Below, one piece after another: positions 6,866 through 15,111 of a stretch of DNA of 64,000 bases (the stretch's first letter is position 1; each line of letters opens with the position of its first letter). Source of the DNA: Flavobacteriales bacterium (GTDB taxonomy: Bacteria > Bacteroidota > Bacteroidia > Flavobacteriales_D > Crocinitomicaceae); assembly GCA_947497485.1 (NCBI GenBank), contig CANMHB010000014.1, forward strand, positions 1-64,000. Reading direction: 5' to 3'. The notes under the pieces were generated by a model. That model was not told the DNA's origin. It searched no databases and was given only the letters and a program-made list of their open reading frames with translations. A program made the translations under genes and the position numbers.

Positions 6866-7024
6866 AAAAGTAGCGACACGCTTTTTTTGGGTAATCGAAA
6901 CCGCCAATTTAAAGAACCCCCTAAAAGACAAGCAGGTCGTCCTCGCATGGCGTGGGCACAGTTTGCATGGGGGTAGAGCTTGGCGGTTCTGGATTACCTG
7001 CAAATTGATGACCACGCTACTTTT
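6866..7024. ncRNA. Strongly structured non-coding region, candidate RNA or replication origin
   Basis: Three nested complementary pairs organise these 159 nt. The outer arms aaaagtagcg (6866-6875) and cgctactttt (7015-7024) are perfect. The middle arms (6890-6907 and 6980-6998) pair over 16 bp around a small internal bulge. The inner arms accccc (6916-6921) and gggggt (6969-6974) are perfect. Local GC content is higher than in the surroundings. T-rich tracts follow the outer arm on both strands, so strand is undecided. It lies between the 508-residue gene and the HTH gene. It could be a structured RNA, an element origin or a protein-binding hairpin; I recognise no known family. Confidence 0.5.
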
Positions 7025-7041
7025 TAAGAATTAATCATGCG

Positions 7042-7245
7042 ATGGAAAATATAAGTAATAACTCCTCCGGCAGTTCTGAACTTCTTCTTTTTATGCATAT
7101 CCACGGTATTCAAACTTTGATGGAGCTTATTCAGTTGTCGGAAGATGAATTGGTCGGTATGTCGGGGTTTTCTGTTCATTTGTTGTTGGAAATCGATGCA
7201 TTTAAAAGGTCTCATTTGAATTCAGATTCCGATTCAAGCGATTAA
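7042..7245 (+). CDS. Small helix-hairpin-helix protein, RpoA-CTD-like (tentative)
   Basis: 67 residues starting 18 nt after the structured region. The segment QTLMELIQLSEDELVGMSGF is similar in pattern to the helix-hairpin-helix motif in the C-terminal domain of the RNA polymerase alpha subunit (a hydrophobic helix, LSEDEL, then a G-x-x-G/F turn). The gene converges with, and overlaps by 44 bp, the end of the 508-residue gene on the other strand. Short length and overlap make it uncertain; the motif is the main reason to believe it. Confidence 0.4.
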   Translation: MENISNNSSGSSELLLFMHIHGIQTLMELIQLSEDELVGMSGFSVHLLLEIDAFKRSHLNSDSDSSD

Positions 7246-8728
7246 TCATTTGAATGAGTTTTGTTTTCAGTACTTCAATATTTTTAGGGTCTTTATCATA
7301 GTAGTTGTTGCGCAAGCTAGTTACAGCAATGTTTTCTTGATTCACTGTTCGGAATGTGTTTGAAAAGGTTGTAAATACTTGGGTTTTGTTTTTATTTTCA
7401 ATAACACCTTCTTCCGCCATCAAGGCAGCAAACAAAGCTAATTGGGGTACATTAAGATAAGTAGTTAGTTTTTGGTTATTGCTATTTTGTGCTACGTGAA
7501 TTGTTTCTTCCGGATTGGAGGAATGTATTCCATCCATATATGCTAATTCCTCGTTTATCCACTTGGATAGTAATTCGGAAGCGGATGGAAAATTTGGTCG
7601 GAAAGCAATTTTGATTAATGGAAATTGTTGCTTTATTTTCTTTTGTTCTCTTAAAAGCCATTGTCTTAATTCTAATTGATTGTTTAAATTCTTCATTTCA
7701 TCACGAAGTTTTTTGACTCTCCAAGCTATGAAGCTTGTGTGATTGAAATTCAGGAGTAAGAGTGTTTCTGAAATTTGGTTGCCCAATGAATTGATGTCGC
7801 TTAAATTTTTAATGTTATTTGTCAATTCAAACATTAGGATTTTGGCATAATTGTATTCGTGAAGTGAGGAAACTAAGCCCGTATTCGAAGATTCAATTAC
7901 TTCTATCTGCTCGAGTATCATGTTCTTCAGGTCTTGGTCATTGAATGAGGAAATTATTTCTTTCACGGTTTGAATGCAGGTTTGAAGTTCACCAATGGTT
8001 AAATGGTAGTGCCTCATGTATTCGTTAACTTCGTCTGAAAAATGATGACCGTATTTTCGTTTAATGTCTAAAATGGCTTGATTCAGAAAGAAAAGGGTTA
8101 GTGCTTTGAATTCTTGCGTTGAATAATTTTTCTTTATAAAATTGGCGTTTTCGGGAATTCCCTCCCTTCCCACATTTAATAAATCTATTGCTTCATTTAA
8201 AAGAGACAACTGTAACTCAGATATCCATTGTCGCATTGTTTCAGGTAATTCTCCTTTGAAAAAATGTTGTTTTATTCTGGTCAGTGTATTTTCCAAATGT
8301 GATTTCAAACTAATGTATAAAAAGGCAAACTTTAGTTCACCCAAGGCAAGTTTACTCCACTTTGTTTTTAGTTGAATCAAACATATACGATGATTTTTAC
8401 CGGGCAAATGAGTAATATTTTCGATGTTATTTGAGTCAATTCCAATTGTTTCGGCTATTAATTTTGAAAGTGGATCATCTTGCCAATTTTCTACTAAATT
8501 GCATGTTTTATTTTTATATTGTTCGAAAGCCGGGTGAGCTTGGGTAATTCGACCAATAGAGAGAAATTCCAAGCCATTTTTTCTTTGCTTTACTTCATGA
8601 ATTTCTATGAGGTTGGCAAGTTCAAATTTTTCTTCCAATTTCTTACAATAAAAATCGAATGTATCATTTTGCTTCAGCTCAATATGCCAAGCGCTAAATT
8701 CCATTTGAACATCGACGGTGACTTGCAT
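7202..8728 (-). CDS. Unknown 508-residue protein of the integrated element
   Basis: I do not recognise a named family. The protein is predicted mostly helical, has no signal peptide or membrane segment, and is rich in Asn, Leu and Lys. The C-terminal 90 residues (PQLALFAALMAEEGVI, then TFSNTFRT and the NNYYDKDP segment) look like a separate, more conserved helical domain. The gene lies 108 bp downstream of the integrase on the same strand and ends about 180 bp before the structured region, so it probably belongs to the same element. Regulation or cargo functions are both possible. Confidence 0.7.
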   Translation of the reverse strand: MQVTVDVQMEFSAWHIELKQNDTFDFYCKKLEEKFELANLIEIHEVKQRKNGLEFLSIGRITQAHPAFEQYKNKTCNLVENWQDDPLSKLIAETIGIDSNNIENITHLPGKNHRICLIQLKTKWSKLALGELKFAFLYISLKSHLENTLTRIKQHFFKGELPETMRQWISELQLSLLNEAIDLLNVGREGIPENANFIKKNYSTQEFKALTLFFLNQAILDIKRKYGHHFSDEVNEYMRHYHLTIGELQTCIQTVKEIISSFNDQDLKNMILEQIEVIESSNTGLVSSLHEYNYAKILMFELTNNIKNLSDINSLGNQISETLLLLNFNHTSFIAWRVKKLRDEMKNLNNQLELRQWLLREQKKIKQQFPLIKIAFRPNFPSASELLSKWINEELAYMDGIHSSNPEETIHVAQNSNNQKLTTYLNVPQLALFAALMAEEGVIENKNKTQVFTTFSNTFRTVNQENIAVTSLRNNYYDKDPKNIEVLKTKLIQMINRLNRNLNSNETF

Positions 8729-8836
8729 GGCTAAGAAAACTTCTTTTTTCGTGCATACGCATGTTCTAAATTGTGTTTCAAATTGGTGCGTTTTTTAAGT
8801 GTATACCCGTAAATAAATCAGTATTTATACTTGATT

Positions 8837-10108
8837 TTATTCGGCTTTTTTAATTTCAAGAAAGTCATTTTGATTACCAAATAATTTATTTTTAAGCATA
8901 CTCATATCCTCACTGACTTTTTTCTCTAATACTTTGGCATAAATCTGTGTGGTCTTTATACTGGTATGTCCGAGCATTGCGCTCACTGTTTCGATTGGAA
9001 CACCATTGGCTAATGTTACGGTTGTGGCAAAGGTATGTCGGGCAATGTGCGTGGTTAGCTTCTTTTTTATTCCACAAATGGTTGCAATTTCTTGTAAATA
9101 GGCGTTGTAGCGCTGATTGGAGTTTACTGGCAAGAGTTTATTGTTTCGAATGCAATATTCGTGGTCTTTGTATTTTTCTAAAATTCTTAATGCAATTGGC
9201 AACAAGGGCACTCGTTCACTCACTCCTGTTTTTTGTCGCTCTGTGCATAACCACATATTTCCGTCAATTCCGATTTCTTCTTCTCCTTTGGCAAAGTTGT
9301 AGATGTCGCTGTAAGCAAATCCGGTGAAGCAACAGAATATGAATACGTCTCTTACTTCTTCTAAACGGGCGATTTGAAATTCTTTGTTGATTAGGATGTT
9401 TAGTTCTTCTTGGGTTAAAACTTGTCGAACGGGATTGCGATAGCTTGTTTTGAATCCGTTTAATGGATGTGATGGAATCCAGTCAAGGGTTACTGCCATG
9501 TTGAAAACTTTTTTTACGATCTTAATAATTTTATGGATGGTGTTGTTTTGCAGTTTTTCCTTCGTGACGAGGTAATGTTCAAATTCTGTGATGAAGGAGA
9601 GTCGGACTTTGTCTAATGGTATGTCGTTCAATCCTTTGTTGGTTTTCATAAAGTAAAGTAGCTTGGCGTGTGTTGATTGGTAGCGTAACAACGTCTTCCG
9701 TTCGATTTTTCCTATTTCAACCATTTCTTTCATTTTTAGGTTGTGGTACTCAAATGCTTCGGTGAGTGTTTTACGTTGGTTATTGGGGTCTTTACCGAGG
9801 TACTTATCGCGCATAATTGCTGCTGTGACTTGCTCGTTACAGGCGATAGTTTGGTTGTAAATGGTCATTAGTTTTCCTTTTACCATTGCTAAAAAGGAGT
9901 TTATGACTGCGGCTTCTTCGTACTTGGGTTTTACGGTTTGTGTTTTATTGTCCCAAAATTCTGGCGGTACTGTTCTTGCTAATGATAGTTCTACTCGAAT
10001 TCCATCGACGGTAATTCGAACGTATATTGGATATTTACCGCTTTTTTGCTTTCTGTTGCTGTTAATCCAAAATAATAGTCGCATTGTTGAATGAACTGAA
10101 TCGTACAT
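8837..10108 (-). CDS. Tyrosine recombinase / integrase, Bacteroides type
   Basis: 423 residues with an arm-binding N-terminal domain (about 1-100), a SAM-like core-binding domain (115-215) and a C-terminal catalytic domain. Visible catalytic residues are Lys293, His354 and Arg357 in HIARH, His381 in LGHTS, and the nucleophile Tyr390. The first catalytic arginine is replaced by Ala265 in CFTGFAYSD, a feature shared with many Bacteroidota integrases. The gene lies 270 bp from tRNA-Gln and reads away from it, the usual arrangement at an attachment site. It is the only recombinase in the accessory region. Met9 is an alternative start. Confidence 0.92.
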   Translation of the reverse strand: MYDSVHSTMRLLFWINSNRKQKSGKYPIYVRITVDGIRVELSLARTVPPEFWDNKTQTVKPKYEEAAVINSFLAMVKGKLMTIYNQTIACNEQVTAAIMRDKYLGKDPNNQRKTLTEAFEYHNLKMKEMVEIGKIERKTLLRYQSTHAKLLYFMKTNKGLNDIPLDKVRLSFITEFEHYLVTKEKLQNNTIHKIIKIVKKVFNMAVTLDWIPSHPLNGFKTSYRNPVRQVLTQEELNILINKEFQIARLEEVRDVFIFCCFTGFAYSDIYNFAKGEEEIGIDGNMWLCTERQKTGVSERVPLLPIALRILEKYKDHEYCIRNNKLLPVNSNQRYNAYLQEIATICGIKKKLTTHIARHTFATTVTLANGVPIETVSAMLGHTSIKTTQIYAKVLEKKVSEDMSMLKNKLFGNQNDFLEIKKAE

Positions 10109-10110
10109 GA

Positions 10111-10258
10111 TGTTGTAATTTTTTCAGTGCAAATCATACTATTATGACCCCATCAACGGGTAAAACGGAATTTTTTGTTTTGTAGGTTTAATAAGGGATA
10201 CAAAGCAAAAGTGAACAAAATTACAACAAATTTCATGTTAACTTTCTGTTGTAATTTT
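10111..10258. repeat. Three copies of a 12-bp motif, probable integrase arm sites
   Basis: The 12-mer tgttgtaatttt occurs at 10111-10122 and 10247-10258, and its exact reverse complement at 10217-10228. The last two form a perfect inverted repeat with an 18-bp spacer. All three lie between the integrase start and tRNA-Gln, where arm-type binding sites for integrase or excisionase are expected. The rest of the 10109-10350 gap holds no gene I can support. Confidence 0.6.
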
Positions 10259-10350
10259 AAAACTAGTTTAATGGTGTTTTTTGGGTGTTTTAGGGATTTA
10301 AGCTGTGTGAATTTTGCGCGTTTTGGTAAAATATGGGGGTATTTAACGCA

Positions 10351-10376
10351 AAAAAGGAGCTTAATAGCTCCTTTTT
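10351..10376 (-). terminator. Terminator downstream of tRNA-Gln
   Basis: Perfect 10-bp arms aaaaaggagc and gctccttttt flank a 6-nt loop. On the minus strand it follows the tRNA 3' end by 2 nt and ends in a T run, a canonical factor-independent terminator. Confidence 0.85.
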
Positions 10377-10378
10377 GT

Positions 10379-10450
10379 TGACCCACTAGGGCTCGAACCT
10401 AGACTCTTCTGAACCAAAATCAGACGTGTTGCCAGTTACACCATGGGTCA
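10379..10450 (-). tRNA. tRNA-Gln (anticodon TTG)
   Basis: 72 nt with a 7-bp acceptor stem (TGACCCA with TGGGTCA), a TTCGAGC T-loop, and a 5-bp anticodon stem (TCTGA with TCAGA) around TTTTGGT. The anticodon TTG, at 10417-10415, reads CAA glutamine codons. CCA is not encoded. The 3' end faces the integrase, so this gene is the likely integration target of the accessory element. I found no second copy of the tRNA 3' end in the window. Confidence 0.93.
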
Positions 10451-10607
10451 TTAAAAATTTTGATCGCTATCAAAATCGAATGCAAATTTAATAACATTTT
10501 TTTGATTAGTTCAAAACACAGATATTTTTTTGACTGACAAAGTCTCAATTAATGTGCTATTATTTTTTTAATTTCGCAAAAGTTATAAACGAAAAATAGA
10601 ACTCAAA

Positions 10608-13600
10608 ATGGGTTACGACAAGTTAAATAAAATTATAGGCTGGGTGGTTTTTGCAATCGCCACCACTGTATATTTAATGACAATTGAAGACACTGCAAGT
10701 TTATGGGATTGTGGTGAGTATATTACTGCCGCCTACAAACTTGAAGTTGGACACCCACCAGGAGCTCCCTTGTTTATGATTCTGGGAAGATTGTTTTCAT
10801 TCTTTGCTGCTCCTGAAGGGGTAGCCGTTTGGATAAATGCTTTGTCGGCTTTATCAAGTTCGTTTACCATTCTATTTATGTTTTGGTCGTTGACAATGTT
10901 GCTTAAAAAAATTGCACTAAATAGGACAAAATCTCTTTCTAGTGGTGATCAAATCGCAATATTTTCAGGTGCGGCAATTGGCTCATTAGCTTACACTTTT
11001 TCTGATTCTTTTTGGTTCTCAGCAGTTGAAGGTGAGGTATATGCGATGGCCTCTCTTTTCACTGCAATTATTTTTTGGGCTATCTTGAAATGGGATGAGG
11101 AAATGGCTGAAGTTCAGAATGGTCAATTATCTCTAACTGCTAATCCCAACCGTTGGCTCTTGTTGATTCTGTTTCTACTTGGCCTAGCAATTGGAGTTCA
11201 CTTATTGGGAATATTGGTTGTTCCTGCGATTGGATATATGATTTATTTCCGTGTGAAACCAGAAGTAAATGTTAAAGGAATACTTATTTGCGGAATTATT
11301 TCTGTATTCACCCTTGGCTTTATTCAAGAAGGAATTATCCCAGGATCTGTTTCAATGGCATCTAGTTTTGAGGTGGCTTTTGTAAATAGTTTCGGATTAC
11401 CATTTTTTACGGGTACTATCTTTTTCTTTTTATTATTGATTGGACTTTGTATTATTGGTGTTTATTACGCTCAAAAACTTCAAAAAACAATCCTTTATAA
11501 TGCCATGATGGGATTGATATTTCTTTTAATCGGATACGGTTCATTTGCTGTAATCGTTATTCGATCAAACGCGAATACACCATTAGATGAAAACGACCCT
11601 GAAAATCTTGTAACCCTTCACTCCTACCTTAAGCGGGAGCAATATGGATCTGCGCCAATTCTTTATGGAAACTATTGGAACTCATTACGAAATGGAGAAG
11701 AAATGACCGCTGAAGGACCACAATTATTAAGTCGTGAGGGATGGAAGGACCTTTCTGCCTATTATTTGCGTCGTTATGTTGTCATTGAAAATGATACTGA
11801 AGTTAAAGCTTTTACAAAAAAAACGGATGCTGAAAAATGGATAAATGAAAATGGTGGGGCATATACAATTGAGGAAAAATACTACGAAAGTAACGCTTCA
11901 ATCAGAAAGCAGGCAGTGGCGACATACTCTCAAGGTACATTTTTCCCAAGAATGCATTCCGAAGGAAACGCACTTCACCAACAAGGTTATGAAAATTGGT
12001 CGGGCTACGACGCGAATGAAGACAAAGGAACAGAAATTGGTCGTGACGGAAAACGACTACCAACATTTGGAGAAAACCTAACCTATTTCTTCAGATATCA
12101 GGTAAATTGGATGTATATCCGCTATTTTATGTGGAATTTTTCTGGACGACAGAATGATATTCAAGGCCATGGCGATAATATGCGTGGAAACTGGATTTCT
12201 GGAATCAATTTCATCGATGAGGCACGATTGGGAAGCCAGGAATTCGCTCCGCATTATACTACGAACAATGCTTCACATAATAAATTCTACATGTTACCAT
12301 TGATTTTAGCTTTGGTGGGTTTAATTTTTCATATTTATCGTGCGCCAAAAGATGCGTTTGTGCTTTTCCTAGCCTTTTTATTTACGGGGATAGCAATTCT
12401 TGTTTATTTAAATCAAAAACCATTTGAGCCAAGGGAACGAGACTACGCTTACGCGGGTTCATTCTATTTCTTCGCCATGTGGATAGGAATTGGTGTTTAT
12501 GCCATTTATGATTTTGTCTTAAACAAGATCAAAAACGCAAATACGAGTGCAATAATTGCGACTGCGTTAGGCGCAATAGTTCCTATTCTTATGGGGGCTC
12601 AAGGATGGGATGATCATGATAGAAGTGGGAAAACATCTGCTCGGGATCTTGCTTACAACTACCTTCAATCTTGTGAGAAAAACGGAATCATTTTTACAAA
12701 TGGCGACAACGACACATTCCCGCTTTGGTATTTACAAGAGGTTGAAGGAATCAGAACCGATGTCCGCGTATGTAACCTCTCTTTGATGGGAACGGATTGG
12801 TATACAAATCAAATGAAAATGCGAGCTTACGAGTCAGATCCACTGCCTATTAAGTTCAGAGAAGATCAAATATTAATGTATGCTGGTAACACAGACCAAA
12901 TTTATTTCTTGTCATTGATCGAGCTCTTATCCATGAATGCAAGCGACGAAATCATCAAAAAAGTTGTTGATATGCGCGTAAAAGGGAATAAAACCGAGGC
13001 CAAACAAGCCTTAATGTACTTTAATTCCAAAATAGGTGCAATTGTTTCAAAAATTTCAACGACAGAGCCGAATGCTGTTAAAGGTATTTCGTATTTGATT
13101 AACACAGATGATAGAAATCTAAGCGAAAGTGTGTTAAAAAAATACTATGGAACGATCGCTTTATTTAAAGGAGTTCAAAACGGAAGTGTGAAATTTGAAG
13201 AAGGAGCAGCAAATGAACTTCAAACCTTGTTAGAGCAATTTGAAAATCCTTGGTCTTCAGTTGATTTCAAAGAGGCAATGGCTTTTGTTCGTGATGATAA
13301 TAACATGGTTTTCAATGAAGGCAATCGTTTTAGCTTCTTTCCATCAAGTCGTTTTGCCCTCAAGGTTTTTAAACAAAATGCTTTGAAGGCAGGCGTTATT
13401 TCAAAAAATGAAGTAGCTGCTTGTCCTGAAAAAATTGTTTTCGAATTCAATAGTGAGCGTGATCGATACTTAGCTCGAGACGAGGTTATGATGATGGATA
13501 TCGTTGCAAACAATGACTGGAAAAGAGGAATTTATTTCTCAAGTAGTCGAGGTTCTTCGTTTTCAATCGCTTTGTTAAGTGCAGGATATGTTAAACAAGT

Positions 13601-14504
13601 TGGTATGGCTTATGAATTAAGCCCAATTAAAGAGGAGCCTATATTCTTCAACTTATCTAAAATGAAGAAAAACTTATTGAAAACCTATGAATATGGTGCA
13701 ATGAATAATCCAAATGTCTTAACTGATTATTATGCGCGTAGACATACACAACAATATCGGGTTAATTTCCTTTTACTTGCTGAACAACTCTTAAATAAAG
13801 GAGACAAAAAAGGAGCAAGCGAGTTATTGGATAAATCTTTGGAGTTGATGCCACTCGAAAATGTATTGGATTTTGGAGAAGTAAATCAAATTGACCCAAT
13901 GAATTCCTTAAAAATTAATTCGGCACACACCAATTTCATGTATCAAGGTCAAGATGTAAAAGCTAAAACAAGTGGTTGTTTACATGAATATGTTCAGCTT
14001 TATTTTATGGCAGGCAAAAAAGAAAAAGCGACAAGCCTGGGTATGAAATTAGCCGATAATTACGAAACTATTTTCAATTACTTCGAACATAGCGATGCAA
14101 TATATACAGGAAATCCAGAAAATGCCGAAGATCTTTATGCGGCGTTGGATGGATGTTTCAAAATGTATGTTATTGCTAACGATTCAGAATACGGAGGTAA
14201 AAATGGCAAACTTGCAAAACGACTATATAAACTTATTAATCATGTTTATCAAGGTGTTATGCCGAGGGTTTACAACGAATTACAACAAGAAGCAAGTGAT
14301 GCTGGGGAAAGTGCTTCAAGTATCGAAGGTGGTACCTACTTTATGTCAATGATTTCTGGACTACAAGTGAATTTAGGCGCAATGGGAGAGCATTATGGTT
14401 TTCTGAAATCATCTGGTAATCAAGCTCCGAATAATAGTGAACCTGATGCGATGGATCTTGAAAATCTAATTAAAGAAGATACAACATCTGATACAATTCG
14501 CTAG
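10608..14504 (+). CDS. DUF2723 family giant membrane protein (TMEM260-like)
   Basis: 1298 residues, the longest gene here. The N-terminal half is a multi-pass membrane region beginning with a segment around residues 10-30. The signature TIEDTASLWDCGEYITAAYK and GHPPGAPLFMILGR mark DUF2723. This family includes human TMEM260, a protein O-mannosyltransferase, and has GT-C glycosyltransferase features; the Asp and Glu in that signature are candidate catalytic residues. The C-terminal 400 residues are soluble and helical, with TPR-like stretches. In this phylum the protein probably glycosylates secreted proteins, which is inference. A deacetylase gene follows after 1 nt. Confidence 0.88.
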   Translation: MGYDKLNKIIGWVVFAIATTVYLMTIEDTASLWDCGEYITAAYKLEVGHPPGAPLFMILGRLFSFFAAPEGVAVWINALSALSSSFTILFMFWSLTMLLKKIALNRTKSLSSGDQIAIFSGAAIGSLAYTFSDSFWFSAVEGEVYAMASLFTAIIFWAILKWDEEMAEVQNGQLSLTANPNRWLLLILFLLGLAIGVHLLGILVVPAIGYMIYFRVKPEVNVKGILICGIISVFTLGFIQEGIIPGSVSMASSFEVAFVNSFGLPFFTGTIFFFLLLIGLCIIGVYYAQKLQKTILYNAMMGLIFLLIGYGSFAVIVIRSNANTPLDENDPENLVTLHSYLKREQYGSAPILYGNYWNSLRNGEEMTAEGPQLLSREGWKDLSAYYLRRYVVIENDTEVKAFTKKTDAEKWINENGGAYTIEEKYYESNASIRKQAVATYSQGTFFPRMHSEGNALHQQGYENWSGYDANEDKGTEIGRDGKRLPTFGENLTYFFRYQVNWMYIRYFMWNFSGRQNDIQGHGDNMRGNWISGINFIDEARLGSQEFAPHYTTNNASHNKFYMLPLILALVGLIFHIYRAPKDAFVLFLAFLFTGIAILVYLNQKPFEPRERDYAYAGSFYFFAMWIGIGVYAIYDFVLNKIKNANTSAIIATALGAIVPILMGAQGWDDHDRSGKTSARDLAYNYLQSCEKNGIIFTNGDNDTFPLWYLQEVEGIRTDVRVCNLSLMGTDWYTNQMKMRAYESDPLPIKFREDQILMYAGNTDQIYFLSLIELLSMNASDEIIKKVVDMRVKGNKTEAKQALMYFNSKIGAIVSKISTTEPNAVKGISYLINTDDRNLSESVLKKYYGTIALFKGVQNGSVKFEEGAANELQTLLEQFENPWSSVDFKEAMAFVRDDNNMVFNEGNRFSFFPSSRFALKVFKQNALKAGVISKNEVAACPEKIVFEFNSERDRYLARDEVMMMDIVANNDWKRGIYFSSSRGSSFSIALLSAGYVKQVGMAYELSPIKEEPIFFNLSKMKKNLLKTYEYGAMNNPNVLTDYYARRHTQQYRVNFLLLAEQLLNKGDKKGASELLDKSLELMPLENVLDFGEVNQIDPMNSLKINSAHTNFMYQGQDVKAKTSGCLHEYVQLYFMAGKKEKATSLGMKLADNYETIFNYFEHSDAIYTGNPENAEDLYAALDGCFKMYVIANDSEYGGKNGKLAKRLYKLINHVYQGVMPRVYNELQQEASDAGESASSIEGGTYFMSMISGLQVNLGAMGEHYGFLKSSGNQAPNNSEPDAMDLENLIKEDTTSDTIR

Positions 14505-14505
14505 A

Positions 14506-15111
14506 ATGCGCTTTTTCCGTTCGCCACTTATTGCAAGACTACTGTTTTCTGCTGGCCAATGGAAAGGTGATGACAATTCAGCTGTTTATTTAACTTTTGA
14601 TGATGGACCAACACCCGAAGTGACACCCTGGGTTTTGAATTTTTTAAAAGAGGAGAAAATAAAAGCGACCTTCTTTTTGATTGGTAAAAACGTTCAACAA
14701 AATCCTGAAATTGTTACCCAACTGCTTGCTGACGGCCATCGAATTGGAAATCATACGATGAATCATGAATGTGGAACAAAATCGAGCTTAAACGCGTATA
14801 TTGATTCTGTTAACCAAGCTGATCAATTCATGGAAACCGAATTATTTCGTCCTCCATACGGAAAAATTACAATGAACCAATTTAGAACTCTCTTATCAAA
14901 AGGGAAAAAAATCGTTTTTTGGTCATGGATTTCTTACGATTTTGACAAGAATATTTCACCGCAAGAAATCATCCAGAAGGCCAAAAAAATTCGTGGTGGT
15001 GACATTTTGGTCTTTCATGATAGTTTAAAAGGCTTCACGAATATGAGCAAATCATTGAAGACTATTGTAGATGAAATTAGAAGTAAAAATATGGAATTTA
15101 AGACTTTGTAA
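14506..15111 (+). CDS. Polysaccharide deacetylase family protein (NodB fold)
   Basis: 201 residues. The NodB motifs are present: TFDDGP near residue 27 with the metal and catalytic Asp residues, HTMNH near 83 with the two zinc histidines, RPPYGK near 115, and LVFHDS near 170. The family removes N- or O-acetyl groups from sugars such as peptidoglycan or surface polysaccharide. No signal peptide is evident; the short N-terminal hydrophobic stretch (LIARLLFSAG) may be an anchor. It is packed between DUF2723 and the antiporter with essentially no spacing, so the genes are likely cotranscribed. Confidence 0.88.
   Translation: MRFFRSPLIARLLFSAGQWKGDDNSAVYLTFDDGPTPEVTPWVLNFLKEEKIKATFFLIGKNVQQNPEIVTQLLADGHRIGNHTMNHECGTKSSLNAYIDSVNQADQFMETELFRPPYGKITMNQFRTLLSKGKKIVFWSWISYDFDKNISPQEIIQKAKKIRGGDILVFHDSLKGFTNMSKSLKTIVDEIRSKNMEFKTL

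Noticed and set aside
6776..7015. 79-residue minus-strand reading frame across the structured region
   Set aside because: It covers the nested inverted repeats, and its Cys/Arg-rich middle is a by-product of the stem sequences. No promoter or family signal supports a protein.
6866..7024. Retron msr-msd or group II intron RNA
   Set aside because: No reverse transcriptase gene with a YxDD motif is present nearby; the 508-residue neighbour shows none of the RT motifs.
10379..10450. Direct repeat of the tRNA-Gln 3' end as the far attachment site
   Set aside because: I looked for the terminal sequence of the tRNA gene on both strands in the first 10 kb and did not find a second copy.
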